Shown piece by piece: positions 1-6,683 of a stretch of 32,272 nucleotides of DNA; within the stretch, counting starts at the first letter, position 1, and each line of letters starts with the position of its first letter. The position numbers and the translations under genes are program-made. The DNA lies in contig NZ_JAHBBD010000027.1 of the NCBI RefSeq assembly GCF_019331775.1, positions 1 to 32,272 of the forward strand. The letters are read 5' to 3'. The notes beneath the pieces are model-generated. The model worked only from the letters and a program-made list of their open reading frames with translations, was not told the DNA's origin and made no database searches. The stretch comes from Bifidobacterium phasiani. Lineage in GTDB: Bacteria; Actinomycetota; Actinomycetes; Actinomycetales; Bifidobacteriaceae.

Positions 1-66
1 CAGCCTCAACGCCTCTCGCCGAAACCCGTCATCATAACGCTTCCTCCGATCCTCCCGCATACGCAA

Positions 67-126
67 GAACCGCACCTCCGATCATCGAATCTGAATTTCT
101 CCAGTCCAACAATCGGGGTGCGGTTC
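67..126. repeat. Inverted repeat with AT-rich loop
   Basis: The left arm at 67-82 (GAACCGCACCTCCGAT) pairs with 112-126 (ATCGGGGTGCGGTTC), with one extra base in the left arm. The ~29-base loop is A/T-richer than its surroundings. It could be a transcript hairpin or an element end; no flanking gene identifies it. Confidence 0.5.
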
Positions 127-326
127 AATCGGGCATATGCGGTCCTTTCCTGGGCGGGACGGCGACGGCGCCGCGTGTGACTGTCATCATTATGCCCCGT
201 TCGGGCGGCGCGGCGGGCGGAGGCGACGGCGCCCGGAACGGGCCGCGGGAAGACGGCATGCGCATGGCACAATGTGCCATACGCCTTGGGCCGACCCGAG
301 ACACGCCCGAGTCCCCGACGTCCGAC

Positions 327-420
327 GCCTCGCCCGGTTCGGACTGATGACGCCCGTTGCATCGCATCTGTCGGCCGGAGTTGGCGAGCTGAAGCCTCGC
401 CCGGTCCGGGCTGATGACGC
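327..420. repeat. Direct repeat, ~27 bp, two copies
   Basis: Copies at 327-354 and 394-420 share GCCTCGCCCGGT and CTGATGACGC, differing at a few positions, 67 bp apart. No associated gene is visible. Confidence 0.55.
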
Positions 421-498
421 GGCATGCGGGAATGAGCCCTCCATGCGCCCGATGGCCCGCCGGCCGGCAGGAGACACGGGCCTTGCCGCAGCTATCTC

Positions 499-681
499 CA
501 TTAGTTGTAGCGGATTCGGTGTCCTGCAGACATCCATCTGGATTAAGTGAGGCGGCCGGACACGCCTACCCGCAGTAGCGGGGCGCGGCATGACGCCATC
601 CGTACTCCGGGTATCCGGCACAGGCCGCCTCACGTAGTCCAGTTGGATGTCTGCAGGACCTCAAAAGTGCTACAGGTAATG
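499..681. repeat. Pair of 60-bp inverted repeats
   Basis: The arm at 499-558 and the reverse complement of 622-681 match over about 60 bp. They share TGTAGC, then GGTGTCCTGCAGACATCCA versus GAGGTCCTGCAGACATCCA, then TGAGGCGGCC versus GTGAGGCGGCC. The 63-bp centre holds no gene. The geometry fits terminal inverted repeats of a small non-autonomous element or two copies of a short dispersed repeat. No target-site duplication was recognised. Confidence 0.6.
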
Positions 682-911
682 CAAATGCATCGCAGCGGGA
701 CACCATGCCGGGCGCGCCGTCGTTCATGCAACCGGTTCGATCGGGCGTGTGGTCCGCGGCGGAACGTGCCGACCTTGTCAGTCGCCCGGCACCGCACCGC
801 GCCGGCCTCGCCGATGAGACCGGCCCGCCCCGCGCACTTGCGCGCCTGCCGGCACCACCGCCACGCAATCCGGCATCGCCGCCCCCCGCGCATCCGCGCA
901 TCGGCCCTGAT

Positions 912-999
912 TGGCGCATTCGTGACGGCGACTTGCGCGAATGCGCCATGCGCACGGCCGTATTTGACGCATTCATGTAAGTCGCCGTCACGAATGTGC
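912..999. repeat. Nested inverted repeats
   Basis: A 21-bp arm at 914-934 pairs with 979-999 with a single mismatch (shared core CATTCGTGACGGCGACTT). Inside it a second inverted repeat pairs TGGCGCATTCG at 912-922 with CGAATGCGCCA at 938-948. The two foldings are mutually exclusive because they share the left arm. No gene or poly-T tract is adjacent, so it does not look like a normal terminator. Confidence 0.6.
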
Positions 1000-1090
1000 A
1001 TCTCGCGGCCTGCCCTGTCCCGCGCCGACCTGACGACGGCAGGAGACCGGCGCCGCAATCAGCGGCACGGGGCCCTCCCGCGCCGACCCC

Positions 1091-1145
1091 GATACGGGAT
1101 GACACGGGACAGCACGGGATGGTACGGGACGATATAGGACGATAC
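1091..1145. repeat. Tandem 10-bp repeat, 5.5 copies
   Basis: Five consecutive decamers beginning at 1091, 1101, 1111, 1121 and 1131, plus half a copy, follow the pattern GRYACGGGAY (e.g. GATACGGGAT, GACACGGGAC, GGTACGGGAC, GATATAGGAC). The period of 10 puts each unit on nearly the same face of the helix. No gene lies close enough to assign a role. Confidence 0.65.
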
Positions 1146-1290
1146 CCCCGCAGCAGCGACGACGCCCGCGAAGGCGGATTCGACATCAGGGCAGGACGGG
1201 CCGGATGATCACGGCATGCATGATGCACCCGACACGCCCAGGCAAGCCCCGCATTCCGACCCGTAACCCCACACGTCCTATGGGACTGAG

Positions 1291-1350
1291 GCCTATAGGA
1301 ACCGAACACGGCGATTATTGGCCTATAGGAACTGAATGTGGTGTTTATAT
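1291..1350. repeat. Tandem 30-bp repeat, two copies
   Basis: Copies at 1291-1320 and 1321-1350 both begin GCCTATAGGAAC and then diverge, mostly by transitions (about 22 of 30 positions identical). Each contains the palindrome CCTATAGG. A partial, possibly inverted relative (TCCTATGGGACTGAG) precedes them at about 1277-1291. Confidence 0.6.
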
Positions 1351-1463
1351 CCGGGGTCTGGCCCTGCGGCTGCAGGCGGCGCCGGGATGGTCTTAGCGTA
1401 AGGCCGGGTCAATGCGCGGGGCCGCGGCACCGGCATCGCGGGCCGCAACGCCCCGGCGCAACG

Positions 1464-1493
1464 AAAAAGGGTTCCGGGAATGTCCCGGAACCC
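1464..1493 (-). terminator. Rho-independent terminator of tRNA-Ser
   Basis: An 11-bp perfect stem (1469-1479 with 1483-1493, arm GGGTTCCGGGA) and a 3-base loop are followed, reading on the minus strand, by a T-run (A at 1464-1468 on the plus strand). It lies 7 bases past the 3' end of tRNA-Ser. Confidence 0.85.
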
Positions 1494-1500
1494 TTGTCGG

Positions 1501-1588
1501 CGGAGTCAGAGGGATTCGAACCCTCGAGCCGCAATCAGCGACTAACACCTTAGCAGGGTGCCCCTATCGGCCACTCAGGCATGACTCC
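1501..1588 (-). tRNA. tRNA-Ser (anticodon GCU)
   Basis: Read on the minus strand, the gene starts GGAGTCATGCCTGAGTGGCC and ends in GACTCC plus a discriminator G, giving a 7-bp acceptor stem. The T arm has GGTTCGAATCC. The anticodon loop contains GCT, and there is the long variable arm expected of a type II tRNA. This isoacceptor reads AGC/AGU serine codons. CCA is not encoded. Confidence 0.93.
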
Positions 1589-1623
1589 TTGATTATGGTC
1601 GCCGCCCCCAACGGGGCAACAGC

Positions 1624-1629
1624 AATATA
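1624..1629 (-). promoter_or_regulatory. Candidate -10 of tRNA-Ser promoter
   Basis: On the minus strand a TATATT hexamer lies 35 bases before the tRNA-Ser 5' end. No convincing -35 box was seen at 16-18 bp, so this is a weak call. Confidence 0.3.
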
Positions 1630-1728
1630 CTGTACCATCCCCCGCGGACTCGAATCGCCGCGTGCTCAAAAAACACACGGGAGACGCCGTGAAGGACCAT
1701 GCCATGCGGCTCCGGGACCACCGCGGCG

Positions 1729-2390
1729 TCCGGCGCGATACGGCCCGCGATGCCCCGACACGATGGGCCACTCCGCCCGGCGCGATACGGCCCGCGATGC
1801 GATAGGCTTCTCTGCTTCGACATGACGGGGCCCGCTGCTCAGCACGACGGTCCGCTCCGCTTCGGCATGATGAGTCCCACGTCCAGCACGACAGGTCCCG
1901 CCCCTCGACGCGACGACCCCTTCCGCTCGACGCAATGAGCCCTTCTGCCCGATACTATGGGTCCCCCTGTTCGACACGACGGCCCCTCCGCTCAACATGA
2001 TGGGACTCTCCGCTCGACATGATGAGTCCCACGTCCGGCACGACAGGTCCCGCCCTTCGACGCGATGAACCCTTCCGCTCGACACGACGCCCCCTCCTGC
2101 CCGATGTGACCGGCTCCCCTGCTCGGCACGGTGGACGGAAGCCATGCACTCGGCGCACCGCTGGTCGCGGAGCTGTCGGGCCTGCCATGCTCGACGCGAC
2201 ATGGACGCCGTTCTGGCCGTGTCCGGCAACACCATGTCGGGTCCCACCGTGCACGGCGCGACGGATTCCGCCCACCGCACCGGCTGCACGCGCATCGTCG
2301 GGCCCGCCATGCGCGGCGCGACGGGTCACTTCGGAACAGTCGGCACCCCCGATGAAACCTGGCGCGCCATGCCCGACGCGACGGGACGGT
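1729..2390. repeat. Degenerate 22-bp tandem array with 7-unit higher-order repeat
   Basis: From 1821 to 2126 the sequence divides cleanly into 14 consecutive units of 21-23 bp. Most begin CAYGAY or CGCGAY, have a G/C-rich centre (GGTCCC) and end GCTCGA, GCCCGA or TCCGG; an approximate consensus is CACGAYGGGTCCCTCCGCTC plus GA. Units starting at 1866, 1887 and 1909 are nearly repeated at 2018, 2039 and 2061, exactly 152 bp (seven units) later, so a seven-unit block was duplicated. More degenerate units flank the core on both sides. A 22-bp period cannot keep a reading frame, so this is not coding. There is no conserved repeat/unique spacer alternation, so it is not CRISPR. It occupies the space between tRNA-Ser and dinB. 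Confidence 0.8.
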
Positions 2391-2420
2391 AGATATGTAC
2401 CGCCCCCTCGTCGGCACACG

Positions 2421-2426
2421 TAGGAT
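2421..2426 (+). promoter_or_regulatory. Candidate -10 of a leaderless dinB promoter
   Basis: TAGGAT lies exactly 6 bases before the dinB ATG (2433). A -10 box at that distance puts transcription start on or next to the A of the ATG. There is no good ribosome binding site. The same arrangement occurs at hisC, the MATE gene and the DUF559 gene in this window. Confidence 0.45.
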
Positions 2427-2432
2427 GGGCAT

Positions 2433-3707
2433 ATGAGCACCGCACCGAGAATCGAAGCCGCCAAGCGCGACTGGGGTCATGACGAGACCGGCTGCACGGT
2501 GCTGCACATCGACATGGACGCGTTCTACGCCTCGCTGGAGGTGGCCCGGCACCCCGAGCTCAGGGGCAGGCCCGTCATCATCGGCACGGGCCCGCGGTCG
2601 GTGGTGTCCGCCGCGAGCTACGAGGCGCGCCGCTACGGCATCAACTCGGCGATGGCGAGCGCCCGCGCGCGCCAGCTCTGCCCGGACGGCGTGTTCCTGC
2701 CGGTGGACATGCGCTACTACCGGACGATGTCGCGCCGCATCTTCCAGGAGGTGTTCGGCCAGGTCACCGACCGCATCGAGAAGGTGTCGGTCGACGAATG
2801 CTACATGGACGTCTCCGGCGCGCTGCTGCGCTGGGGCTCCCCCAGCGCGATCGGCGCGTGGATGCGCCGCGAGGTCGCCTCCCGCTACCACGTGACCTGC
2901 TCGGTCGGCATCGCCGCGAACAAGCTGGTCGCCAAGATGGCCTCGACGAACGCCAAGCCGGACGGCATGCTGCTGATCCCCAAGGCCCGGCACGCCGAGT
3001 TCGTGCAGATGATGCCGCTGCGGGGCATCCCGGGCATCGGCCCGTCGCTGGAGCGTCGGCTCAACGCCTGGGGCATCGACTCGGTGGCCGACCTCGCCGC
3101 CGCCGGCGAGGACACGCTGGCGCAGGCGACCGGCTCCCGGACCGTCGCGCACGGGCTGGCGCTGGCCTCGCACGGCATCGACGGGCGCGAGGTGGTGCCG
3201 TACACGCCGGAGAAGTCCGTCGGAGCGGAACGCACCTTCGACGCCGACACCACCGACATGCGCGTGGTCAACGCCCTGCTGCGCCGCTGCTGCGACGAGG
3301 TGGCGTCCACGCTGCGCCGGCGCGGCCTGGTGGCGCGCACGCTCACCGTCAAGCTGCGGTTCGACGACCTGCGGTACGCGACCAAGGCGCACACGATGGA
3401 CCGCGCGACGGACACGGCCAGCACCCTGTACCCGCAGGCGACCGCGCTGCTCAGGGCCATGCTCGGCATGCCGGCGGACGCGCCCGACGACACGCCGCTG
3501 CCGAAGCGGATCCGCCTCGCCGGGGTCAGCGCGAGCGGCCTGGGCGAGGCCTCGGTAACGGCCGTGCAGCCCTCGCTCGACGATCTGCTCGAGGAGTCGC
3601 AGGCGCCGACCGGCGAGACCAGGTCGGCGCGGATGCGCGACGCGGAGCAGGCGCTCGACGCGATCCGCCGGCGCTACGGAAAGGGGGCCGCCAGCCTGGG
3701 ATTGTGA
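2433..3707 (+). CDS. dinB: DNA polymerase IV (Y-family, translesion)
   Basis: This 424-aa Y-family polymerase copies past damaged template bases and lacks proofreading. The palm-domain signature HIDMDAFYASLE near residues 25-36 supplies the first catalytic Asp (D27). VSVDECYMD at about residue 120 supplies the second acidic pair. A helix-hairpin-helix stretch with GIPGIGP lies near residue 200, and a little-finger domain follows with GAERTFDADT and LTVKLRF. The C-terminal 60 residues are polar, and no clear clamp-binding peptide was picked out. The start at 2433 is supported by a TAGGAT hexamer 6 bases upstream rather than by a Shine-Dalgarno sequence. The gene is convergent with the GH172 gene, separated by 36 bases. 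No LexA-type SOS box was recognised in the repeat array upstream. Confidence 0.93.
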   Translation: MSTAPRIEAAKRDWGHDETGCTVLHIDMDAFYASLEVARHPELRGRPVIIGTGPRSVVSAASYEARRYGINSAMASARARQLCPDGVFLPVDMRYYRTMSRRIFQEVFGQVTDRIEKVSVDECYMDVSGALLRWGSPSAIGAWMRREVASRYHVTCSVGIAANKLVAKMASTNAKPDGMLLIPKARHAEFVQMMPLRGIPGIGPSLERRLNAWGIDSVADLAAAGEDTLAQATGSRTVAHGLALASHGIDGREVVPYTPEKSVGAERTFDADTTDMRVVNALLRRCCDEVASTLRRRGLVARTLTVKLRFDDLRYATKAHTMDRATDTASTLYPQATALLRAMLGMPADAPDDTPLPKRIRLAGVSASGLGEASVTAVQPSLDDLLEESQAPTGETRSARMRDAEQALDAIRRRYGKGAASLGL

Positions 3708-3743
3708 ACGGAACCCGTCGCCGCCGGGCGTCCGGTCGTCGCG

Positions 3744-4862
3744 CTACCTCGGCCAGCGCGACGCGGCATCGGGCAGCGCGGGGAACGTGCCATGCGGTTC
3801 GCTCTGATACCAGTACGCGACCGTCGACACGTCGTCGCTGCGTTCGAACAGCCCGCGATGCCCCACGCCGATCTGCTGCAGCGTGACCCGGCAGTCCCGC
3901 TCGAAACGGATCGGGTCGGGGATGTGCCATCGGTAGAAGCCGCGCTGCGGAGGCACGTCGTCGTTGTGGTAGTCGTTGCGCACCAGCCCGTCATGCCGCG
4001 AATAGTACGGGTAGCCGATGTACGGCATGCAGTAGTTCTGCTCGACGGTCCGCCCGCCGGACTGCCGGGCGAAGCTCCACGAGCCGCCGAAGTAATCCTC
4101 GGTGCCCGTGCCGCATATCGTCGGGTATTCCGCGTCGCCGTCGAGGTAGAACTTCATCTCGCCCTCGCCCCACCAGTAGCGCTCCAGCGTGCTCAGCGCC
4201 AGATACGTGCCGACGTAGTGGCCGCGGCCGCTCACGCCGTCCAGCACCACGTAGTCGCGCCCCCGTTCGGTGACCGGCTGGCGCCGCCACTGCGCGTGGA
4301 AGTACGCGGTGTCCGCAGGCAGCCCGTCGTCCATCAGCGCATAGTCGATCTGGAAGAAGAACGCCGGGATCGCGTTGACGTGCTGGTTCTCCAGCGTGAC
4401 GCGCGCATGCCGCGCGAACGGCATCCGCCAATAGCAATTGAACCCCCGGTTCGGCGCCACGCACACCGCCATCGAGTTCACCGTGCAGGCGCGGGCGAAT
4501 CCGCAGCAGAAGAAGTCGCCCAACGGCGTCTCCACGGACGGCGTCTCCTCGTCGTCCCAGTACATGCGCAGCACCAGGTCGCGCAGCACGAAGCAGTCGG
4601 CGTCCGTCGTCTTCTCGTCGACGGTGCACCAGATATGCGTGATGCAGCCGGGCCCGTCGATGTCGGCCAGCGTCGCGACGCCCCCGGGCGGGATGTCGTT
4701 CAAGCAGGGCGAACCCTTGCGCCCCACGCCCAGCACGCCGGCGGCCATGCCGCCACGGCCGGGTTCGCCGGTCGGGTTCTCGGCGGTGATCGCCCGGCTG
4801 CGTTCATGGCGCAGCGTCGTCAGCGACGACAGCGTCCCGGCGTCGAAGATCGGATCGCCCAT
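3744..4862 (-). CDS. DUF2961 / GH172-family glycoside hydrolase
   Basis: The predicted product is a 372-aa protein of the DUF2961 family. Characterised members form glycoside hydrolase family GH172 and act on fructofuranose dianhydrides or arabinofuranosides, including a Bifidobacterium dentium difructose dianhydride I synthase/hydrolase. Visible family features are the IDGPGCITHIW stretch near residue 70, the aromatic-rich core, and the acidic segment WWGEGEMKFYLDGD followed by CGTGTEDYFGG near residues 240-265. Those glutamates are the likely catalytic candidates; the exact pair is not established here. There is no signal peptide, so it should act in the cytoplasm on imported oligosaccharides. 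The start at 4862 (or 4865) is preferred over 4877 because GGAGG at 4874-4870 falls inside the longer version. The dapC stop lies 60 bases upstream, so the two may be co-transcribed. The substrate is not predictable. Confidence 0.82.
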   Translation of the reverse strand: MGDPIFDAGTLSSLTTLRHERSRAITAENPTGEPGRGGMAAGVLGVGRKGSPCLNDIPPGGVATLADIDGPGCITHIWCTVDEKTTDADCFVLRDLVLRMYWDDEETPSVETPLGDFFCCGFARACTVNSMAVCVAPNRGFNCYWRMPFARHARVTLENQHVNAIPAFFFQIDYALMDDGLPADTAYFHAQWRRQPVTERGRDYVVLDGVSGRGHYVGTYLALSTLERYWWGEGEMKFYLDGDAEYPTICGTGTEDYFGGSWSFARQSGGRTVEQNYCMPYIGYPYYSRHDGLVRNDYHNDDVPPQRGFYRWHIPDPIRFERDCRVTLQQIGVGHRGLFERSDDVSTVAYWYQSEPHGTFPALPDAASRWPR

Positions 4863-4922
4863 CATGGCACCTCCCATATGTCCTTGGCCCGCCGTCCACG
4901 GCCGGCGGACGCGGTCCGTCCG

Positions 4923-6116
4923 TCACCGGGACGCGGCGGCCGCCCCGAGCCGTTCGACCGCGGCCGCGACGGCGTCGTCGCCGGCGGTGGCGGAGAAGCG
5001 CAGGTAGGCCGGCGCCCCGTAGAACTCGCCGGGGCTGGGCACGATGCCGAGCCGGGCCAGGTCGTCCATGTCGCGCCAGCAGTCGCCGGAACGGGCGCGC
5101 GTCCAGACGTACAGCGCGCCCTGCGGCATCGCCGCGTCGTACCCGTAGGCGCGCAGCGCCTCGACCAGCGCGGCGAGCCGGGCGCGGTAGCGTTCCCGCT
5201 GCTCGGCCACCGCGTCGAGGTCGCGCAGGCCCATCGCCATCGCGGCCTGCACCGGACCGGGCACGATCTGCCCGATCTGCTTGCGGTAGGCGGTCATCCG
5301 GTTGACCAGCGCATGGTCGCCCGCGATGAACGCGGCGCGGTACCCGGCCATGTTCGACTGCTTGCTCAGCGAGTACAGCACCAGGACGCCGCTGGCCGTG
5401 CCCTCGCACACCTGCGCGTTGAGCGCGCACGGCGCGGACATCAGCGACCGGGCCGCCGACGCCTCCCCCGCGCCGGCCGGCTCGCCGCCGCGGAAGCGCT
5501 CGCCGCGCCAGTCGAGCAGCGCGTAGCATTCGTCGGACAGCACCACGGCGCCGATCTGCCGGGCGGCGGCCACGATCTCGGCGAGCCACTCCGCCGACAG
5601 CACCTCGCCGGTCGGGTTGCACGGCGAGTTCACCCACACCGCCCTGACGTTCGGCACGCCGCGCCACGAGTCCACATCCGACACGTCGTCGACCTTGAGC
5701 ACCGTCGCGCCGGCGAGCTGCGTGCCGATCTCGTACGTCGGGTACGAGACCTTCGGCTGCACGACCACGTCGCCGGGGCCGAGGCGCAGCAGCGACGCCA
5801 TCAGCGCCACCGCCTCCTTGGAGCCCACCGTCGGCACGACGCCGGCGTTGATCGCCCCCAGGTCCACGCCGCGCACGTCGCGGAACCAGTCCGCGATCGC
5901 CTGCCGCAGCTCCGGGGTGCCGGCCGTCGCCGGATACCCGTACGCGTTCGCCTCGCCGGAGGCCGCGGTGAGCGCGCCGCGCACCGACAGCGGCACCGCG
6001 TCGACGGGCGAGCCCACCGACAGATCGACCATGCCGCCAGGATGCGCGGCCGCCACGCGCTTGCAGTCGGCGATCCGCGACCAGTCGTACGGCGACGAGA
6101 ACTGCGAAAACCCCAT
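4923..6116 (-). CDS. dapC: Succinyldiaminopimelate transaminase (actinobacterial DapC type)
   Basis: A 397-aa class I/II PLP aminotransferase. DapC converts N-succinyl-2-amino-6-ketopimelate to N-succinyl-LL-diaminopimelate with glutamate, in lysine and peptidoglycan precursor synthesis. Visible features are an N-terminal VDLSVGSPVD, the substrate and cofactor segment NSPCNPTGEVL, VVLSDECYALLDW, and the PLP-lysine region LYSLSKQSNMAGYRAAF near residue 230. The start at 6116 has AAAGGAG 6 bases upstream; extension to 6215 would run through intergenic hairpins. The specific name rests on the sequence type and on the upstream ferredoxin gene, a pairing conserved in actinobacteria. A general aspartate/aromatic aminotransferase is the alternative. 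Confidence 0.85.
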   Translation of the reverse strand: MGFSQFSSPYDWSRIADCKRVAAAHPGGMVDLSVGSPVDAVPLSVRGALTAASGEANAYGYPATAGTPELRQAIADWFRDVRGVDLGAINAGVVPTVGSKEAVALMASLLRLGPGDVVVQPKVSYPTYEIGTQLAGATVLKVDDVSDVDSWRGVPNVRAVWVNSPCNPTGEVLSAEWLAEIVAAARQIGAVVLSDECYALLDWRGERFRGGEPAGAGEASAARSLMSAPCALNAQVCEGTASGVLVLYSLSKQSNMAGYRAAFIAGDHALVNRMTAYRKQIGQIVPGPVQAAMAMGLRDLDAVAEQRERYRARLAALVEALRAYGYDAAMPQGALYVWTRARSGDCWRDMDDLARLGIVPSPGEFYGAPAYLRFSATAGDDAVAAAVERLGAAAASR

Positions 6117-6181
6117 GACGCTCCTTTGCTCGATGGCTGCGATGCCGGCGTGCGCCGACCGTTCCTTCTCCAGCATACGAC

Positions 6182-6261
6182 GAGGGCCGCCGCATGGCGC
6201 GACGGCCCTCCACATGTCCGTGCGGACGGCGCCCCGACGGCTCCGAGCCGACGGCGGCGCC
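6182..6261. other. Two hairpins between fdxA and dapC
   Basis: One hairpin pairs 6182-6189 with 6203-6210 (GAGGGCCG/CGGCCCTC). A second pairs GGCGCC at 6228-6233 with 6256-6261 and includes inner GGCT/AGCC pairing. Neither has a T-run on the minus strand. They may attenuate read-through from the ferredoxin gene or stabilise a 3' end. Confidence 0.4.
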
Positions 6262-6272
6262 CCGCGGCAGGG

Positions 6273-6593
6273 TCAGCCGTTCTGCGGCGGCAGCGCGGCG
6301 ACCTGCGCGGGATCCTTGCCGAGCGGGCCGGCGGCCGACGCGCCGCCCAGGTCGCCGACCTCGGCGAAGAAGCTCACCGCGGCGTCCTTGTACCAGGCCC
6401 ACTCATCCGGCAGATCGTCCTCGTAGAAGATCGCCTCGGTCGGGCAGACCGGCTCGCACGCGCCGCAGTCGACGCACTCGTTCGGGTTGATGTACAGCGA
6501 GCGGGAGCCCTCGTAGATACAGTCGACCGGGCATTCGTCGACGCACGCCTTGTCCTTGACGTCCACGCACGGCTGGGCGATCACATACGGCAT
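6273..6593 (-). CDS. fdxA: 7Fe ferredoxin (FdxA type)
   Basis: A 106-aa soluble electron carrier. The N-terminal half holds two cysteine sets: C9, C17, C21 and C25 (within CVDECPVDC and the preceding residues), then CVDCGACEPVCP near residues 40-51. The wider spacing of the first set is typical of ferredoxins carrying one 3Fe-4S and one 4Fe-4S cluster. The C-terminal half is the usual extension (DEWAWYKDAAVSFF) ending in a Gly/Ala/Pro-rich tail. GGAGGTG lies 6 bases before the ATG. dapC follows after 156 bases. The redox partner cannot be told from the sequence. Confidence 0.93.
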   Translation of the reverse strand: MPYVIAQPCVDVKDKACVDECPVDCIYEGSRSLYINPNECVDCGACEPVCPTEAIFYEDDLPDEWAWYKDAAVSFFAEVGDLGGASAAGPLGKDPAQVAALPPQNG

Positions 6594-6683
6594 AGCACAC
6601 CTCCAACATTCAACGACGTTGCTCCATAGCTTACGCCGGGCACCGGAAAGACCCGCGGGGCCCGCCCGCGCCCGGCGCTGGCG

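Larger units (their letters stand above)
1..1463. other. Gene-free, repeat-rich block
   Basis: No reading frame here looks like a protein: the open frames on both strands are short, overlap each other, are rich in Arg/Pro/Ala, lack ribosome binding sites and show no family motif. The block holds several separate repeat structures, listed individually below, and a short palindrome at 264-280 (TGGCAC/GTGCCA arms around AAT). It looks like eroded accessory or insertion-sequence debris upstream of a tRNA gene; that origin is inference. The left edge of the window cuts the block, so its true extent is unknown. Confidence 0.55.

Noticed and set aside
137..1137. Short plus-strand open frames in the left block.
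   Set aside because: They overlap in several frames, lack start signals and are crossed by inverted repeats; no protein-like pattern was found.
1821..2126. CRISPR array.
   Set aside because: The 22-bp units abut directly, vary along their whole length and show no alternation of constant repeats with unique spacers; no cas gene is present.
3792..6629. A 945-codon plus-strand open frame opposite the GH172, dapC and ferredoxin genes.
   Set aside because: It is an antisense shadow of GC-rich genes: it is full of Arg/His/Val, has no family motif, and the minus strand carries clear motifs and ribosome binding sites.
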